Positions 8,799 through 17,560 of a stretch of 64,000 nucleotides of DNA are shown here, piece after piece. The stretch is from Gammaproteobacteria bacterium (lineage in GTDB: Bacteria; Pseudomonadota; Gammaproteobacteria; Pseudomonadales; Pseudohongiellaceae): contig JAJFKE010000023.1 in the NCBI GenBank assembly GCA_021773355.1, positions 673,722-737,721 of the forward strand, in the 5' to 3' direction. The translations under genes were made by a program, and so were the position numbers. Under the pieces are notes generated by a model that saw only the letters and a list, made by a program, of their open reading frames with translations, did not search any database and was not told where the DNA came from. Positions within the stretch are counted from its first letter, which is position 1. Each line of letters begins with the position of its first letter.

Positions 8799-11700
8799 AT
8801 GGATCATGAAGTACAAAGTGAGCATTCTGATCTATTTAGTATTGGTCAGATACGTCTTGCAGAGTTATCTGTTTTTAACTGGGGGTCTTTTCATGGCTTG
8901 CACACCGCGCATATCGACAAACATGGAACCCTGATTACAGGGGATAACGGCGCAGGCAAGTCAACGCTTATTGATGGCTTGATGGCATTATTACTACCCG
9001 CAGGTAGTGCCAGCTTTAATATTGCTGCGGCCCAAGGAGATCGCACAGATCGTAGCCTGGTATCTTATATTCGTGGCAGCTATGGTACCGCCCACGATGG
9101 CAGCCAGACACAAACCCAGAATAAGCGTGCCGGTTCAGTGGTAAGTGGCTTGCGAGCCATGTATCGCTCTGACGATGGTACTGAAATTTCACTAGCCGCA
9201 CTCTTTTGGACGACACAGGCAAGTAACGCCCTTGCTGATTTGAAACGTGTCTACGTAGTGGCAAAACGCGACCTACATCTGGAAGAAATGCTACAGGCCT
9301 TTGGTGAAGGCAATGCACGTACACTAAAGCAGTTTCTACGTGATGATGATCGCCTCATTCCGTGTGATGACAATTTCACTGCCTATCAGGAAACCTACCG
9401 GCAATTACTGCATATGGAAAACAGTAATGCGCCATCTTTATTATCCCGTGCCCTCGGCTTGAAGAAGATCGACGACCTCACCAAACTGATTCGTGATCTG
9501 GTTCTGGAACCCAGCCGTGTGCGTGAAGATGCACGCAAGGCAGTAGCCGAATTTTCAGATCTGGATGGCGTGCACAACCGGCTGTTGGACGCCCGCGCCC
9601 AACGTGACACCCTGGCAGCACTACCTGAGGCGGCCTCTGCACTACAACAAGCTAAAAATGATATTGCAGGACTCAATGCTGAGTATGATGGTTTACCCAT
9701 TTATTTTGGCGAGCAATGTCATGCCTTGTGGGGGAAAAGATTACAGTCAATAAAACAACAACTCGATGAAGCGGAAATACTATTAAAGAAAATAGAACAA
9801 CAAGAACAATCAGAGAACGAAAGAGTTGAACGCCTTCATGCGGAATACCTGAACCTGGGCGGAAATCGTATAGAAGAGCTAAAAAAAGATATAAAACGTA
9901 CAAAAGAGCGATTATCCGAAATTAATCAAAATGCATCACGATACCAGCAAATAACTCGCGATCTGGAACTGGATTCTTCAATTAGTGAAAATACGTTCAA
10001 CTACAATCTTGAAAAACAACGCACAGCGATAACGAATGTTGAGGTTGAAAAAGAACAGGCGCAAAATGATTTTGCTGACGCGGCTGCCCGTTATTCTCAA
10101 ACTCAGCAACGGCAAAGCGAATTAGAAGAAGAAATTCGTGAGATTGAATCACGCCCTAACTCCAATATTGATGCACGTTTTCAGCTTTTGCGTGATGAGA
10201 TGTGTGAAGCACTGCAACTCGATGCTGAACAGATAATATTTATTGGCGAATTAATCGATGTCAAACAGGAACATCGTGAATGGCAGGGCGCGATTGAACG
10301 CGCCCTGGGCGGTTTACGCACGACCATGGCGGTACCAGAAGCACGCTATCCATTGATTACCCGCTGGCTCAATCAACGCCACACTGGCGTACATGTGCGC
10401 GTACAGGTTGTGCGCAAAGTATCTGGCACTGCAGATTTTAAAAATGACGGTTATTTACGTAAATTACAATGGCGAGATCATCCCTACCGTGAATGGCTAA
10501 AACAACATTTACAACGTTTTGATCTGCACTGTGTGTCCAGCACAGGTGAGCTTGATCGCACCCCATTTTCTCTGACCCAACAAGGCCTGATTCATTTTGA
10601 CAAAGGGCGTTTTGAGAAAAAAGATCAGCAGCGTATTGACGATAAACGGCAATGGCAACTGGGTTTCTCCAATACTCTCCGTCTACATACATTGCGTCAG
10701 GAAGCTAAGCAACTGGACAATGAAATAAAACTGTTTGGCCAGCAAACAACAAAAACTCGTGAAACAATGAACAACGTTGAGCAACGTGCACAACTTTGGC
10801 AACAACTCACTCATTTTCAATGGTCTGACATTAATGTTCCTCACTGGCAAAACATATTACAGAGTCAGGAGTCCGATCTTAAATCATTACAAAGGTCAGG
10901 CGGCGATCTTGAACAGGCAGAACAGCGCTGGGAAACGGCCAAACGTGACCTGGAGTTCATCCAGGGGAAAAAGACTGAACAAAATAAAATTATCGCCGGT
11001 TTTGAAAAAGACGTTGAACTGGCTCAAATAGCTCAGAATAAGGCCTTGCAGGCCGCATCCGCAGGACTGGATAATCTTGTTCGCGATATGCTTAATAATC
11101 GTGTCGGCGAACTGAGTGTAGATAGTCTCGAGCAAGCGCAGGATCTGGAACGCAAACATCGAGATGATATTGAACGACTACGCAATGGAGCAGCCAACCG
11201 GAAAACCCAGGCAAGCAATCAGGCCGTTTCGATTATGTCTACCTTTTATGGCAAGGATAATTGGCAGGCGATCGCCGCTGACTGGGGGCGCAGCATTGAA
11301 AGTATCGATGAATATCTACAATATTTACAAAAACTTGAAGAAGAAGGCCTGCCCTCGCTCGTAGATAAATTCAAGGAACGGTTGAATAAACATACCACAT
11401 ATTCATTGGCGGGGATTAAATCCCGCATGGATGCTGAGCGAGAAGAAATCAGTGAACGCATTGAAACCATAAACCAGGTATTGGTGCGCACTGAATTCAA
11501 ACCTGGCAGTCATTTACGTTTAGACATGAAAAATGAACAATTCCCCCATGTTCAGGACTTTAACAAGCGTTTGATTCATGTCTTTGCGCAAGCTGGCAGT
11601 GATGACCATGAACAACGTTTTAAAGACTTGCGGTCAGTGATTGAAATATTGGATAAGGCCAGTGATTCAGTTACTGCATACAATAAAGAAAGTCTTCGCC

Positions 11701-12185
11701 TGCTTGACCCACGCCATCAGTTGTCATTTTATGCTGAAGAAATTGATGCAAAAACTCGCGAAGTTCGTGATGTACTAATGTCATCTAGTGGCAAATCAGG
11801 TGGTGAAAAAGAATCTTTTGCAGGTACGATTGTAGCAGCCAGCCTGGCCTATGTATTAACACCGGACGGTGCTGACCAGCCAATCTATAGTACTGTCTTT
11901 CTCGATGAAGCATTCTCCAATACTGCTGAAGCAGTGAGTCGGCGCGTACTACGTGTTTTCAAGGAGTTGAATATTCACATTAATCTGATAACCCCTTTCA
12001 AGAATCTTAACCTCGCACGTGAGTCTGCGCGCTCATTATTGATCGCAGAGCGCGATATCAACACGCATGAAAGTCGCTTATGCGAGGTAACATGGAAGGA
12101 ACTGGACAAAATACAGAGTGGCAACGAACAACTAACGCAAACAATGGCATCAGATCTTGGTATAGAGATAGAATCTGTTTCATGA
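8799..12185 (+). CDS. jetC: Wadjet SMC-like ATPase JetC (MksB)
   Basis: 1128 aa SMC/MukB-like motor. The Walker A GDNGAGKST lies at residues 48-56, ahead of long heptad-rich coiled-coil arms (~290-480 and ~640-930) separated by a hinge-like globular segment. The C-terminal head has the signature SGKSGGEKESF (~residue 996) and Walker B VFLDEAFSN (~1032). It powers DNA loop extrusion; with JetAB it senses small closed-circular DNA, which JetD then cleaves. All ATPase motifs look intact. Stop TGA 12183-12185 overlaps the ATG of jetD. Confidence 0.93.
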   Translation: MDHEVQSEHSDLFSIGQIRLAELSVFNWGSFHGLHTAHIDKHGTLITGDNGAGKSTLIDGLMALLLPAGSASFNIAAAQGDRTDRSLVSYIRGSYGTAHDGSQTQTQNKRAGSVVSGLRAMYRSDDGTEISLAALFWTTQASNALADLKRVYVVAKRDLHLEEMLQAFGEGNARTLKQFLRDDDRLIPCDDNFTAYQETYRQLLHMENSNAPSLLSRALGLKKIDDLTKLIRDLVLEPSRVREDARKAVAEFSDLDGVHNRLLDARAQRDTLAALPEAASALQQAKNDIAGLNAEYDGLPIYFGEQCHALWGKRLQSIKQQLDEAEILLKKIEQQEQSENERVERLHAEYLNLGGNRIEELKKDIKRTKERLSEINQNASRYQQITRDLELDSSISENTFNYNLEKQRTAITNVEVEKEQAQNDFADAAARYSQTQQRQSELEEEIREIESRPNSNIDARFQLLRDEMCEALQLDAEQIIFIGELIDVKQEHREWQGAIERALGGLRTTMAVPEARYPLITRWLNQRHTGVHVRVQVVRKVSGTADFKNDGYLRKLQWRDHPYREWLKQHLQRFDLHCVSSTGELDRTPFSLTQQGLIHFDKGRFEKKDQQRIDDKRQWQLGFSNTLRLHTLRQEAKQLDNEIKLFGQQTTKTRETMNNVEQRAQLWQQLTHFQWSDINVPHWQNILQSQESDLKSLQRSGGDLEQAEQRWETAKRDLEFIQGKKTEQNKIIAGFEKDVELAQIAQNKALQAASAGLDNLVRDMLNNRVGELSVDSLEQAQDLERKHRDDIERLRNGAANRKTQASNQAVSIMSTFYGKDNWQAIAADWGRSIESIDEYLQYLQKLEEEGLPSLVDKFKERLNKHTTYSLAGIKSRMDAEREEISERIETINQVLVRTEFKPGSHLRLDMKNEQFPHVQDFNKRLIHVFAQAGSDDHEQRFKDLRSVIEILDKASDSVTAYNKESLRLLDPRHQLSFYAEEIDAKTREVRDVLMSSSGKSGGEKESFAGTIVAASLAYVLTPDGADQPIYSTVFLDEAFSNTAEAVSRRVLRVFKELNIHINLITPFKNLNLARESARSLLIAERDINTHESRLCEVTWKELDKIQSGNEQLTQTMASDLGIEIESVS

Positions 12186-13360
12186 CTGATTGGGGGTTAT
12201 TACCTGATGATATTCAGGCGACATTGCTACAAAAAGAATGGGATTCGCCTAAGAACTTACGTGACCGACTCAGTGGGAAACGAGGGTTCCCAATAAAAAT
12301 AGCGCTAAAAGCCCCTACCGGAGCTCAAGCATTACGCAAAGTCAGTCATTTCCATGAATACATAAAAGAATGGCGGCAATCACCCTATAGCTCGCATGTT
12401 ACCTGGGAACAAAAACACTATCGGGAACTAGGCACGCATGATGTCCCAGTAACACTCACGTTTGTAAGCGTACAGTCACTTATTGAGTTCATTGGCCCTA
12501 AAGCAATAGAACGAAGCAAACACTGGCAAAATCTTATGATGCCGATACTGGATTTTGACTCTAATTTATACCCGGTATTAGTTCGCCATCTTCTAGATCT
12601 CGAAAACATGAAACCAGATGATGTTCAATTAATACCCAAGCTTCTTTCACAGTTACATAAGGGAATGGGAGCAGGCTTATATCTGCGCGCCTTGCCTTTA
12701 AAGCATGTAGACACAAAGTTTCTTGAAAACAATTTTTCCCTAATATCTGATTTGCTCAATATGCATTTTGACGGTGATATTAGCCATGAAAATGGACTGA
12801 TGAATTGGATCGGCTGTGTAGATATTCCAAAGGCATGGCTATTAGTACGACCACTGTGCCCACAATCAGAAGAACGCATGTGCGGTTTACCGATTTTACA
12901 ATTATCAACGCAAACACTACGTGATACCCCTTTGCCAGCTAGTAATATCCTGGTAGTTGAAAACAAGCAATCTGGTTTTGGCCTACCTTTGCTAGAAGAT
13001 ACGATTACAGTCTTTGGTGGAGGCGCAAATGTAAGCTGGATGGATGCCCAATGGTTGCACGGTAAAAATATTGGCTATTGGGGTGATATAGATACCTGGG
13101 GATTTAAATTACTCAGTGATGCTCGCCAACATTTACCAGATTTGCGTGCACTAATGATGGATAAACAAACGTTAGTTAAATTCCTGCAACGCGCTATTCC
13201 AGAACCTGCGCCCGTTGATAAGTTACCGCCGAATTTGCTCGCTGAGGAAATTGAATTTTTTGAGGAATTGCGGCAGGGAATTTATAGTGGCACCCGTCTT
13301 GAGCAGGAACGTTTGTCATCAGATTATATTCAGGAGCATCTTTCGGGATGGGTAATATAA
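12182..13360 (+). CDS. jetD: Wadjet nuclease subunit JetD (MksG; DUF3322/DUF2220, Toprim-like)
   Basis: 392 aa from ATG 12182, which overlaps the jetC stop; a longer open frame from 12080 exists but lies inside jetC and is not the start. Residues 1-~190 match the DUF3322 DNA-binding part; the C-terminal DUF2220 part is Toprim/topoisomerase VI-like with the catalytic glutamate in VVENKQSG (~E260) and the metal-binding GDIDTWG (~301). JetD nicks or cuts plasmid DNA once JetABC stalls. Motif residues are present, so the operon looks functional. Confidence 0.92.
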   Translation: MTDWGLLPDDIQATLLQKEWDSPKNLRDRLSGKRGFPIKIALKAPTGAQALRKVSHFHEYIKEWRQSPYSSHVTWEQKHYRELGTHDVPVTLTFVSVQSLIEFIGPKAIERSKHWQNLMMPILDFDSNLYPVLVRHLLDLENMKPDDVQLIPKLLSQLHKGMGAGLYLRALPLKHVDTKFLENNFSLISDLLNMHFDGDISHENGLMNWIGCVDIPKAWLLVRPLCPQSEERMCGLPILQLSTQTLRDTPLPASNILVVENKQSGFGLPLLEDTITVFGGGANVSWMDAQWLHGKNIGYWGDIDTWGFKLLSDARQHLPDLRALMMDKQTLVKFLQRAIPEPAPVDKLPPNLLAEEIEFFEELRQGIYSGTRLEQERLSSDYIQEHLSGWVI

Positions 13361-13464
13361 AAAATGACCCGCGTGATTCACTCATATCTTCACAAAGATT
13401 CTCAAGCAACGCCCGTGTAGTGGCATAGTGAATTTGGCCATCAGTTATCGCTATCGGACTAAGA
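13361..13464. other. Intergenic after jetD, no supported gene
   Basis: About 100 bp between the jetD stop and a decayed transposase. No clear terminator hairpin seen. Confidence 0.4.
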
Positions 13465-13680
13465 ATTCAGGTGACAATGCTCTGATAGCTAACTGGCTGT
13501 TGAGATTGACCTACAGCAACCGCGCCTGGGGCTTTGGATTATGTTTTCTCTATCTGAGACCGGATTTATAAGGAGTTAGAGCTGAATCTGCGCATTAAAC
13601 CCAAGCGACGTTTGAACAGAGAAAAGCCGGATACACTGGCAGTACCCCGACAGATCAACCAGGTATGGCCCATGAAGGTT
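13465..13680 (+). pseudogene. IS3-family (IS407-like) transposase orfB fragment
   Basis: Translating one frame gives DNALIANWLLRLTYSNRAWG then FGLCFLYLR, ending at a TAA near 13570; a second frame continues RIYKELELNLRIKPKRRLNR then EKPDTLAVPRQINQVW. Together they match the HTH_21-to-integrase-core junction of IS3-family OrfB, with an internal deletion and frameshift. No start, no DDE core; dead remnant next to the Wadjet operon. Confidence 0.85.
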
Positions 13681-13793
13681 ACCTCTTACGTTGTTTTGAT
13701 TTCAGGTTTTGTCACCATCTATCAAAACCGGTAACCCTCTCTTTCTCAAGAGTGGTGTCAGATTTGGTCTAAACTAATTCAAATAAGTATACT

Positions 13794-15086
13794 CTATTTC
13801 AATTTTTGACTTGCACTGCGACAGTGGCCCCGAATAAATTGCTCGACCCGTTGTAACGCACTGTACTTGCCATAATCATCTTCGAATTCTTGAATTACTT
13901 TCGGAAGGTTATCAAGAATCTTCTCAATTGAATCTTCAACAGTTTTGATTAGAAAGCGCGCGTTCATGTCGATTTCCTTCGCGAATGCCTCCCAGTTCCG
14001 TTTATATATCCTTCCTGGATTGTACTCCTCACCTATGGCGAAAGCTAATTCAGTTGCAATTCGTTTAATCGCTCTCGTGCATACTAAATCGTAGAAAGGA
14101 GCAAGTCGTAACGAATTGTCTTTTGAATACAATATCGACAAATTTTTTGCATGTCCGTCTGAATTACCCGCCAAAAAATTGAATATTTGCCAATCTATCA
14201 ATGCCAGACTGTCCTCTGCTGGCTCTCCTGAATTTTCTCTAATTAGAGTTAGACAATCAGAAAAACCTGGCCCTCCGTCAGCTTGATATTTCTGATTGTA
14301 CCCATAGCCCAAAGCTTGGCAAAAATCCTCTTGGTGCAATCGAAATATGTTTCCTTCGTCATCTACTACTCTATCGTAGCGCTCTATTTCTACAAACGAT
14401 GTGTTTGGTTTGCTTGCTGGTAATCCATCCAACGCACGTAATTCAATATTGGCGACATTCATCCCTATTGATTTCGCCAATTTCATAAGGATTGTTTCAT
14501 AGGCGGGGACATGACTGTAATCAGCCAGTTGGAATTTCAGGATATGGCTGGTGGGAGCTTCATTGCTGGGTAAGAAGCGGCCATTATCTGTTATCAGTAT
14601 TGGACACTTATTCTGTGCTCCTGCTAATGACAATCGAATGGGCTTATTACTACCATTTCTGAAATTGATTCCATTGCCTCGTCGCTTAACTAGTGTCTCC
14701 AAACCTTCTTTGGAAAGTTTTGTATATTCCCAATTTTCTCTCAATTCTGGTTCCGATATATCAGGCAATATATTAAAAGCACCTGCACATTCCCCACCTA
14801 TTGCCTCTAATAATGAATAGTCACTATCGGTGATTTTAAGATCGTTGATAATGTGCGCACGTGCTTGCCCTTCAGGTAAGAGGTTTGAAAAAAAGCGATG
14901 AGCATTTCCTTCGTCAGATGGAAAATCTTTTGCTTGCAGAGGTAATTGCAAAGATATTGCAAACCTTGTTTCACTAGCTAGCCAATCAGCACTATAACGA
15001 AATCCTATTCGATCTAAATCATTGTTCCATAGATTTCCGACCAATTGCTTTTCATACCAGAGATTTAGAGTGTTAGCTTTTGCCAT
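13794..15086 (-). CDS. hipA: HipA-type serine/threonine kinase toxin
   Basis: 430 aa. HipA N-terminal subdomain (residues ~5-105, ending in GGECAGAFNI), then the kinase: SLAGAQNKCPIL (S153 is the position of the autophosphorylated Ser150 of E. coli HipA), ATP-lysine segment HILKFQ (~K184), catalytic loop GNSDGHAKN (308-316, D310) and metal-binding APFYDL (D333). E. coli HipA phosphorylates glutamyl-tRNA synthetase, halting growth and promoting persistence. All catalytic residues are present. The ATG at 15086 overlaps hipB by 14 bp, so the pair is co-translated. AT-rich composition and flanking IS remnants suggest transfer. Confidence 0.93.
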   Translation of the reverse strand: MAKANTLNLWYEKQLVGNLWNNDLDRIGFRYSADWLASETRFAISLQLPLQAKDFPSDEGNAHRFFSNLLPEGQARAHIINDLKITDSDYSLLEAIGGECAGAFNILPDISEPELRENWEYTKLSKEGLETLVKRRGNGINFRNGSNKPIRLSLAGAQNKCPILITDNGRFLPSNEAPTSHILKFQLADYSHVPAYETILMKLAKSIGMNVANIELRALDGLPASKPNTSFVEIERYDRVVDDEGNIFRLHQEDFCQALGYGYNQKYQADGGPGFSDCLTLIRENSGEPAEDSLALIDWQIFNFLAGNSDGHAKNLSILYSKDNSLRLAPFYDLVCTRAIKRIATELAFAIGEEYNPGRIYKRNWEAFAKEIDMNARFLIKTVEDSIEKILDNLPKVIQEFEDDYGKYSALQRVEQFIRGHCRSASQKLK

Positions 15087-15402
15087 GTTGTTTGTTTTTT
15101 ACCTTTTCCACATGCCCTGTGCCTATTAGGCTGGCAGGAGAAGCTTTTGGCTTAGCTTTACCCTGAACGTTTCTTGGTTGGATGATCACTTCTAAGCCTA
15201 ATGTGTTTAGTGCTTTAAGTACTTTTCCTATTTCAGCGGTTTCCTTCCCTCTTTCAAATTCCGATAAAAACCTTTTTCCCAGGTTGCCTAGTCCAGCAAC
15301 AGTTTCCAGTGAGATAGCACGGCTTTTCCGGTGCGCACGAGTCAAGCTACCGAGTTCTTTTGCATTACGAACTACACCATATTGAATATCTTCATTTTTC
15401 AT
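15073..15402 (-). CDS. hipB: HipB antitoxin, XRE-family repressor
   Basis: 109 aa. Residues ~12-75 form an XRE/Cro-type helix-turn-helix (LGSLTRAHRKSRAISLETVAG…LGKRFLSEFERGKETAEIGKVL), followed by a beta strand EVIIQPR that in HipB pairs in the dimer, and a basic, Ala/Pro-rich tail. It neutralises HipA and represses its own promoter. Four near-identical dyads upstream (15418-15582) are fitting operators. ATG at 15402; weak ribosome site. Confidence 0.9.
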   Translation of the reverse strand: MKNEDIQYGVVRNAKELGSLTRAHRKSRAISLETVAGLGNLGKRFLSEFERGKETAEIGKVLKALNTLGLEVIIQPRNVQGKAKPKASPASLIGTGHVEKVKNKQHGKS

Positions 15403-15417
15403 AGCATTGCTCTAATT

Positions 15418-15582
15418 TATCCTGTGCGGGACAAATATATAATAACTTGCCTAAATGTCAACAAAATATTCCTGTACGGTACCTTTTAAGTGTTTTAATT
15501 GAAAAATTCACAAATATATCCCGTACAGGAGTATATCTAGTAAAGAAGATAAAGCCTCTACACATTTATCCCGTGCGGGAGT
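15418..15582 (-). promoter_or_regulatory. hipBA operator region: four dyads spaced ~50 bp
   Basis: Sites at 15418-15433 (tatcctgtgcgggaca), 15468-15483 (attcctgtacggtacc), 15517-15532 (tatcccgtacaggagt) and 15567-15582 (tatcccgtgcgggagt) share tatccYgtRcRgga. The starts are 50, 49 and 50 bp apart, i.e. about five helical turns, so bound repressors would face the same side. E. coli HipB also binds multiple TATCC-N8-GGATA sites in its promoter; half-sites here keep TATCC/GGA with shorter spacing. The first site abuts the hipB start. Confidence 0.8.
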
Positions 15583-15621
15583 TTATGGTACAGCCCCCGT
15601 TTACCGTGAAGTCAGGAATTC

Positions 15622-15711
15622 TAAGTTGTTAATCCTCATACACCTTGCTCTATACTCAGCTTCTTGCAGAACTTTCACTATCCGCTCATCAGTAAATCTC
15701 GAACTTCTCAT
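15622..15711 (-). pseudogene. IS3-family orfA N-terminal fragment
   Basis: Reading from an ATG at 15711 on the minus strand gives MRSSRFTDERIVKVLQEAEY followed by RARCMRINNL. The TDE-x-I-x-KVLQEAE opening is typical of HTH transposase OrfA of the IS407/IS51-like group. It breaks off after ~30 codons before the hipBA operators. With the orfB scrap at 13465 in the opposite orientation it brackets hipBA, but the two are not simple halves of one element. Confidence 0.75.
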
Positions 15712-15890
15712 AAGGGCCTTCTGGGCATAATATGCCAGAAAACTCTACTTATGACTTGTCGCTCAATTGGGGAAGCTTACGCTAACCGCCCGTCGTGTTT
15801 GTCCGACGAAACGGGGGTGTCTGTTTGGATAAAACTATTGGATTTTACTCTGACTCAATTTTATCAGGAGATAAAATAGGGAAATTTCGA

Positions 15891-15948
15891 GGTCAGGTCT
15901 CCATCTGCAACTCAAAGCGTAATCTGTGTGTAATTGGAGACCTGCCCC
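15891..15948. repeat. REP-like palindrome (family A, copy 3)
   Basis: ggtcaggtctccatctgca arm, spacer with aactcaaagcgtaatctgtg, and right arm taattggagacctgcccc. Lies between hipBA remnants and the TetR operon. Confidence 0.8.
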
Positions 15949-16070
15949 TCTACTTCCTAATCCTTCACACTATCATGGACAAATCGAGCTCTTTCAAAGC
16001 TCTCCGGCTTCATCTGTGGTGTTGTTATTGAATGGCAGAACAGCCCAAATCGTAGCGCATAAAATAAATA

Positions 16071-16106
16071 TTGACACATTATTATCAAATGAGACATTAT
16101 TGTCTC
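16071..16106 (+). promoter_or_regulatory. Promoter/operator of the TetR gene, apparently leaderless
   Basis: A perfect -35 TTGACA sits at 16071-16076 and a -10-like cattat at 16095-16100, 18 bp apart. A 16-bp perfect-arm palindrome, gagacattattgtctc (16091-16106), covers the -10 and ends one base before the ATG at 16107. The expected transcription start is at or next to the ATG, so the mRNA would be leaderless; the palindrome is a natural site for autorepression. Prediction by eye. Confidence 0.5.
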
Positions 16107-16667
16107 ATGAATACACCAATACGATTAAATACAAGAGATTCGATTATCGAGGCGGCCTTTGTGCTGTTCAGTCGCAACCCAGGGGCTTCCCTGTCTGAAC
16201 TGGCTGAACGAGCAGGCGTAGGCCGCGCCACTTTGCACCGTCATTTTGCCAATCGTGACGATCTCGTCCGTACCTTGGCGCTTATCGCGATAGAGGAGAT
16301 GGACGCCGCGGCCGATGCTGCCAGTGCTGATGCCCAGTCCTATAGCGATGCTCTGCGGCAAACGCTGCAGGCCTTGATACCACTTGGTGATCGACATGGA
16401 TTTTTGGCGCGGGAACCTCTCGAGACAGACTCCGACATCGCAGCCGAATTCAAACGCCTGGACCGTGAAACCAATGAGCTGGTTGAAGCGGCCAAACAGG
16501 AAGGTTTGTTCGACAGCGGCATTCCCACCGCCTGGATTACTCAGGTGTTTGACGCATTGCTGTTCGCGGCATGGGAGAGCATCAAGTTGGGTGAATCAAC
16601 CAATGTCCAGGCTGTCGAGTTAGCCTGGCAAACACTCACTCTGGGGTTAGGAGCAACGAAGAAATAA
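16107..16667 (+). CDS. TetR/AcrR family transcriptional regulator
   Basis: 186 aa from ATG 16107 (an upstream in-frame ATG at 16071 overlaps the -35 and is rejected). Residues ~8-55 form the TetR helix-turn-helix (SIIEAAFVLFSRNPG…LAERAGVGRATLHRHFANRDDL); the rest is the helical ligand-binding and dimer domain. It likely represses itself and the two downstream genes, which follow closely (sterol-desaturase-like and ABC membrane proteins). Ligand unknown. Confidence 0.88.
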   Translation: MNTPIRLNTRDSIIEAAFVLFSRNPGASLSELAERAGVGRATLHRHFANRDDLVRTLALIAIEEMDAAADAASADAQSYSDALRQTLQALIPLGDRHGFLAREPLETDSDIAAEFKRLDRETNELVEAAKQEGLFDSGIPTAWITQVFDALLFAAWESIKLGESTNVQAVELAWQTLTLGLGATKK

Positions 16668-16750
16668 ATGTTGAAGCGCTTGCACAACTGGGCAGCTCTT
16701 TTGATGAAGGCTTTTTCCTAATCGGCCTGGCGATTCTTGTTATCGAAATC

Positions 16751-17560
16751 GTGAAGGGGCTGTTCTCTGGATCATTCCGTGGTCGCGCGTTCCTGGATAT
16801 GTTTGCAAATATCTCGACTCAGTTGCCATACCTCTTGGTAGACGTCTTGCTGTTCTCCGCAATTTACGTAGGCTACTCACTCATTGCAGAGAGTGTTGTC
16901 ATCTGGAATATTCCTGCAACTACCATCACTGGGCTATTGATCGTATTGATAACCGATTTTGTTTACTACTGGGAGCACCGCTGCGCACATCAGGTTCGGC
17001 TATTCTGGACGCAGCATGCTGTTCATCATTCTTCGCGCTTCATGAATATCAGCGTCGGAGTTCGCTTCGGTCCGCTCGAAGGTTTGCTGTCGGTACTGTT
17101 CCATCTGCCGCTCGTGTTTCTGGGTTTCTCGCCGGAACTGATATTCTTCGGTATTTTGGTGGTGCAGGCGTACCAGACCTGGATTCATACCGAACTCATC
17201 GGCAAGCTTGGCTTCATTGACGCAGTGCTAAATACACCATCCAATCATCGCGTGCACCATGGCTGTGATGAAAAGTATATCGACAAAAACTACGGTGGCA
17301 TTCTGATCTTTTGGGATCGTCTTTTTGGGACTTACCAGAGGGAAGATGAGACGCCACAGTATGGACTCTCCCGAGACTTTGATAGTGTGAACCCGTTTAC
17401 TGTATGGTTCTCGGAACTGCCGCGTTTCATTAGCGACCTGAGCAATGCTAGATCTACGAGAGAGCTTCTGATGCTGCTATTCGGTCGGCCTGGCGTCGAG
17501 CCTCATCCAGCGACGGCAAAGCCACCCGGGGAAAGGCTGAAGGGATATGCTGAAACTTAG
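16751..17560 (+). CDS. Sterol desaturase / fatty acid hydroxylase family membrane protein
   Basis: At least 269 aa with GTG at 16751. Di-iron histidine clusters are complete: EHRCAH, QHAVHHS, and NHRVHH with a following NYGGILIFWDRLFGTY, the standard fatty acid hydroxylase superfamily layout, between membrane helices. The frame stays open upstream past the tetR stop and encodes a hydrophobic stretch (FFLIGLAILVIEIVKGL) that would be a first membrane helix, but no ATG or good start is in frame there; the true start, or a lost one, is unclear. Family members oxidise lipid chains or ether lipids at the membrane. The 3' end overlaps the next gene by 14 bp. Confidence 0.82.
   Translation: MKGLFSGSFRGRAFLDMFANISTQLPYLLVDVLLFSAIYVGYSLIAESVVIWNIPATTITGLLIVLITDFVYYWEHRCAHQVRLFWTQHAVHHSSRFMNISVGVRFGPLEGLLSVLFHLPLVFLGFSPELIFFGILVVQAYQTWIHTELIGKLGFIDAVLNTPSNHRVHHGCDEKYIDKNYGGILIFWDRLFGTYQREDETPQYGLSRDFDSVNPFTVWFSELPRFISDLSNARSTRELLMLLFGRPGVEPHPATAKPPGERLKGYAET

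Noticed and set aside
12080..12181. Longer jetD start
   Set aside because: Lies within jetC; the ATG at 12182 gives the standard ATGA overlap and family-like N-terminus.
15418..15582. CRISPR array
   Set aside because: Evenly spaced short dyads look array-like, but the units are 16-bp operators with only four copies, no cas genes, and lie upstream of hipB.
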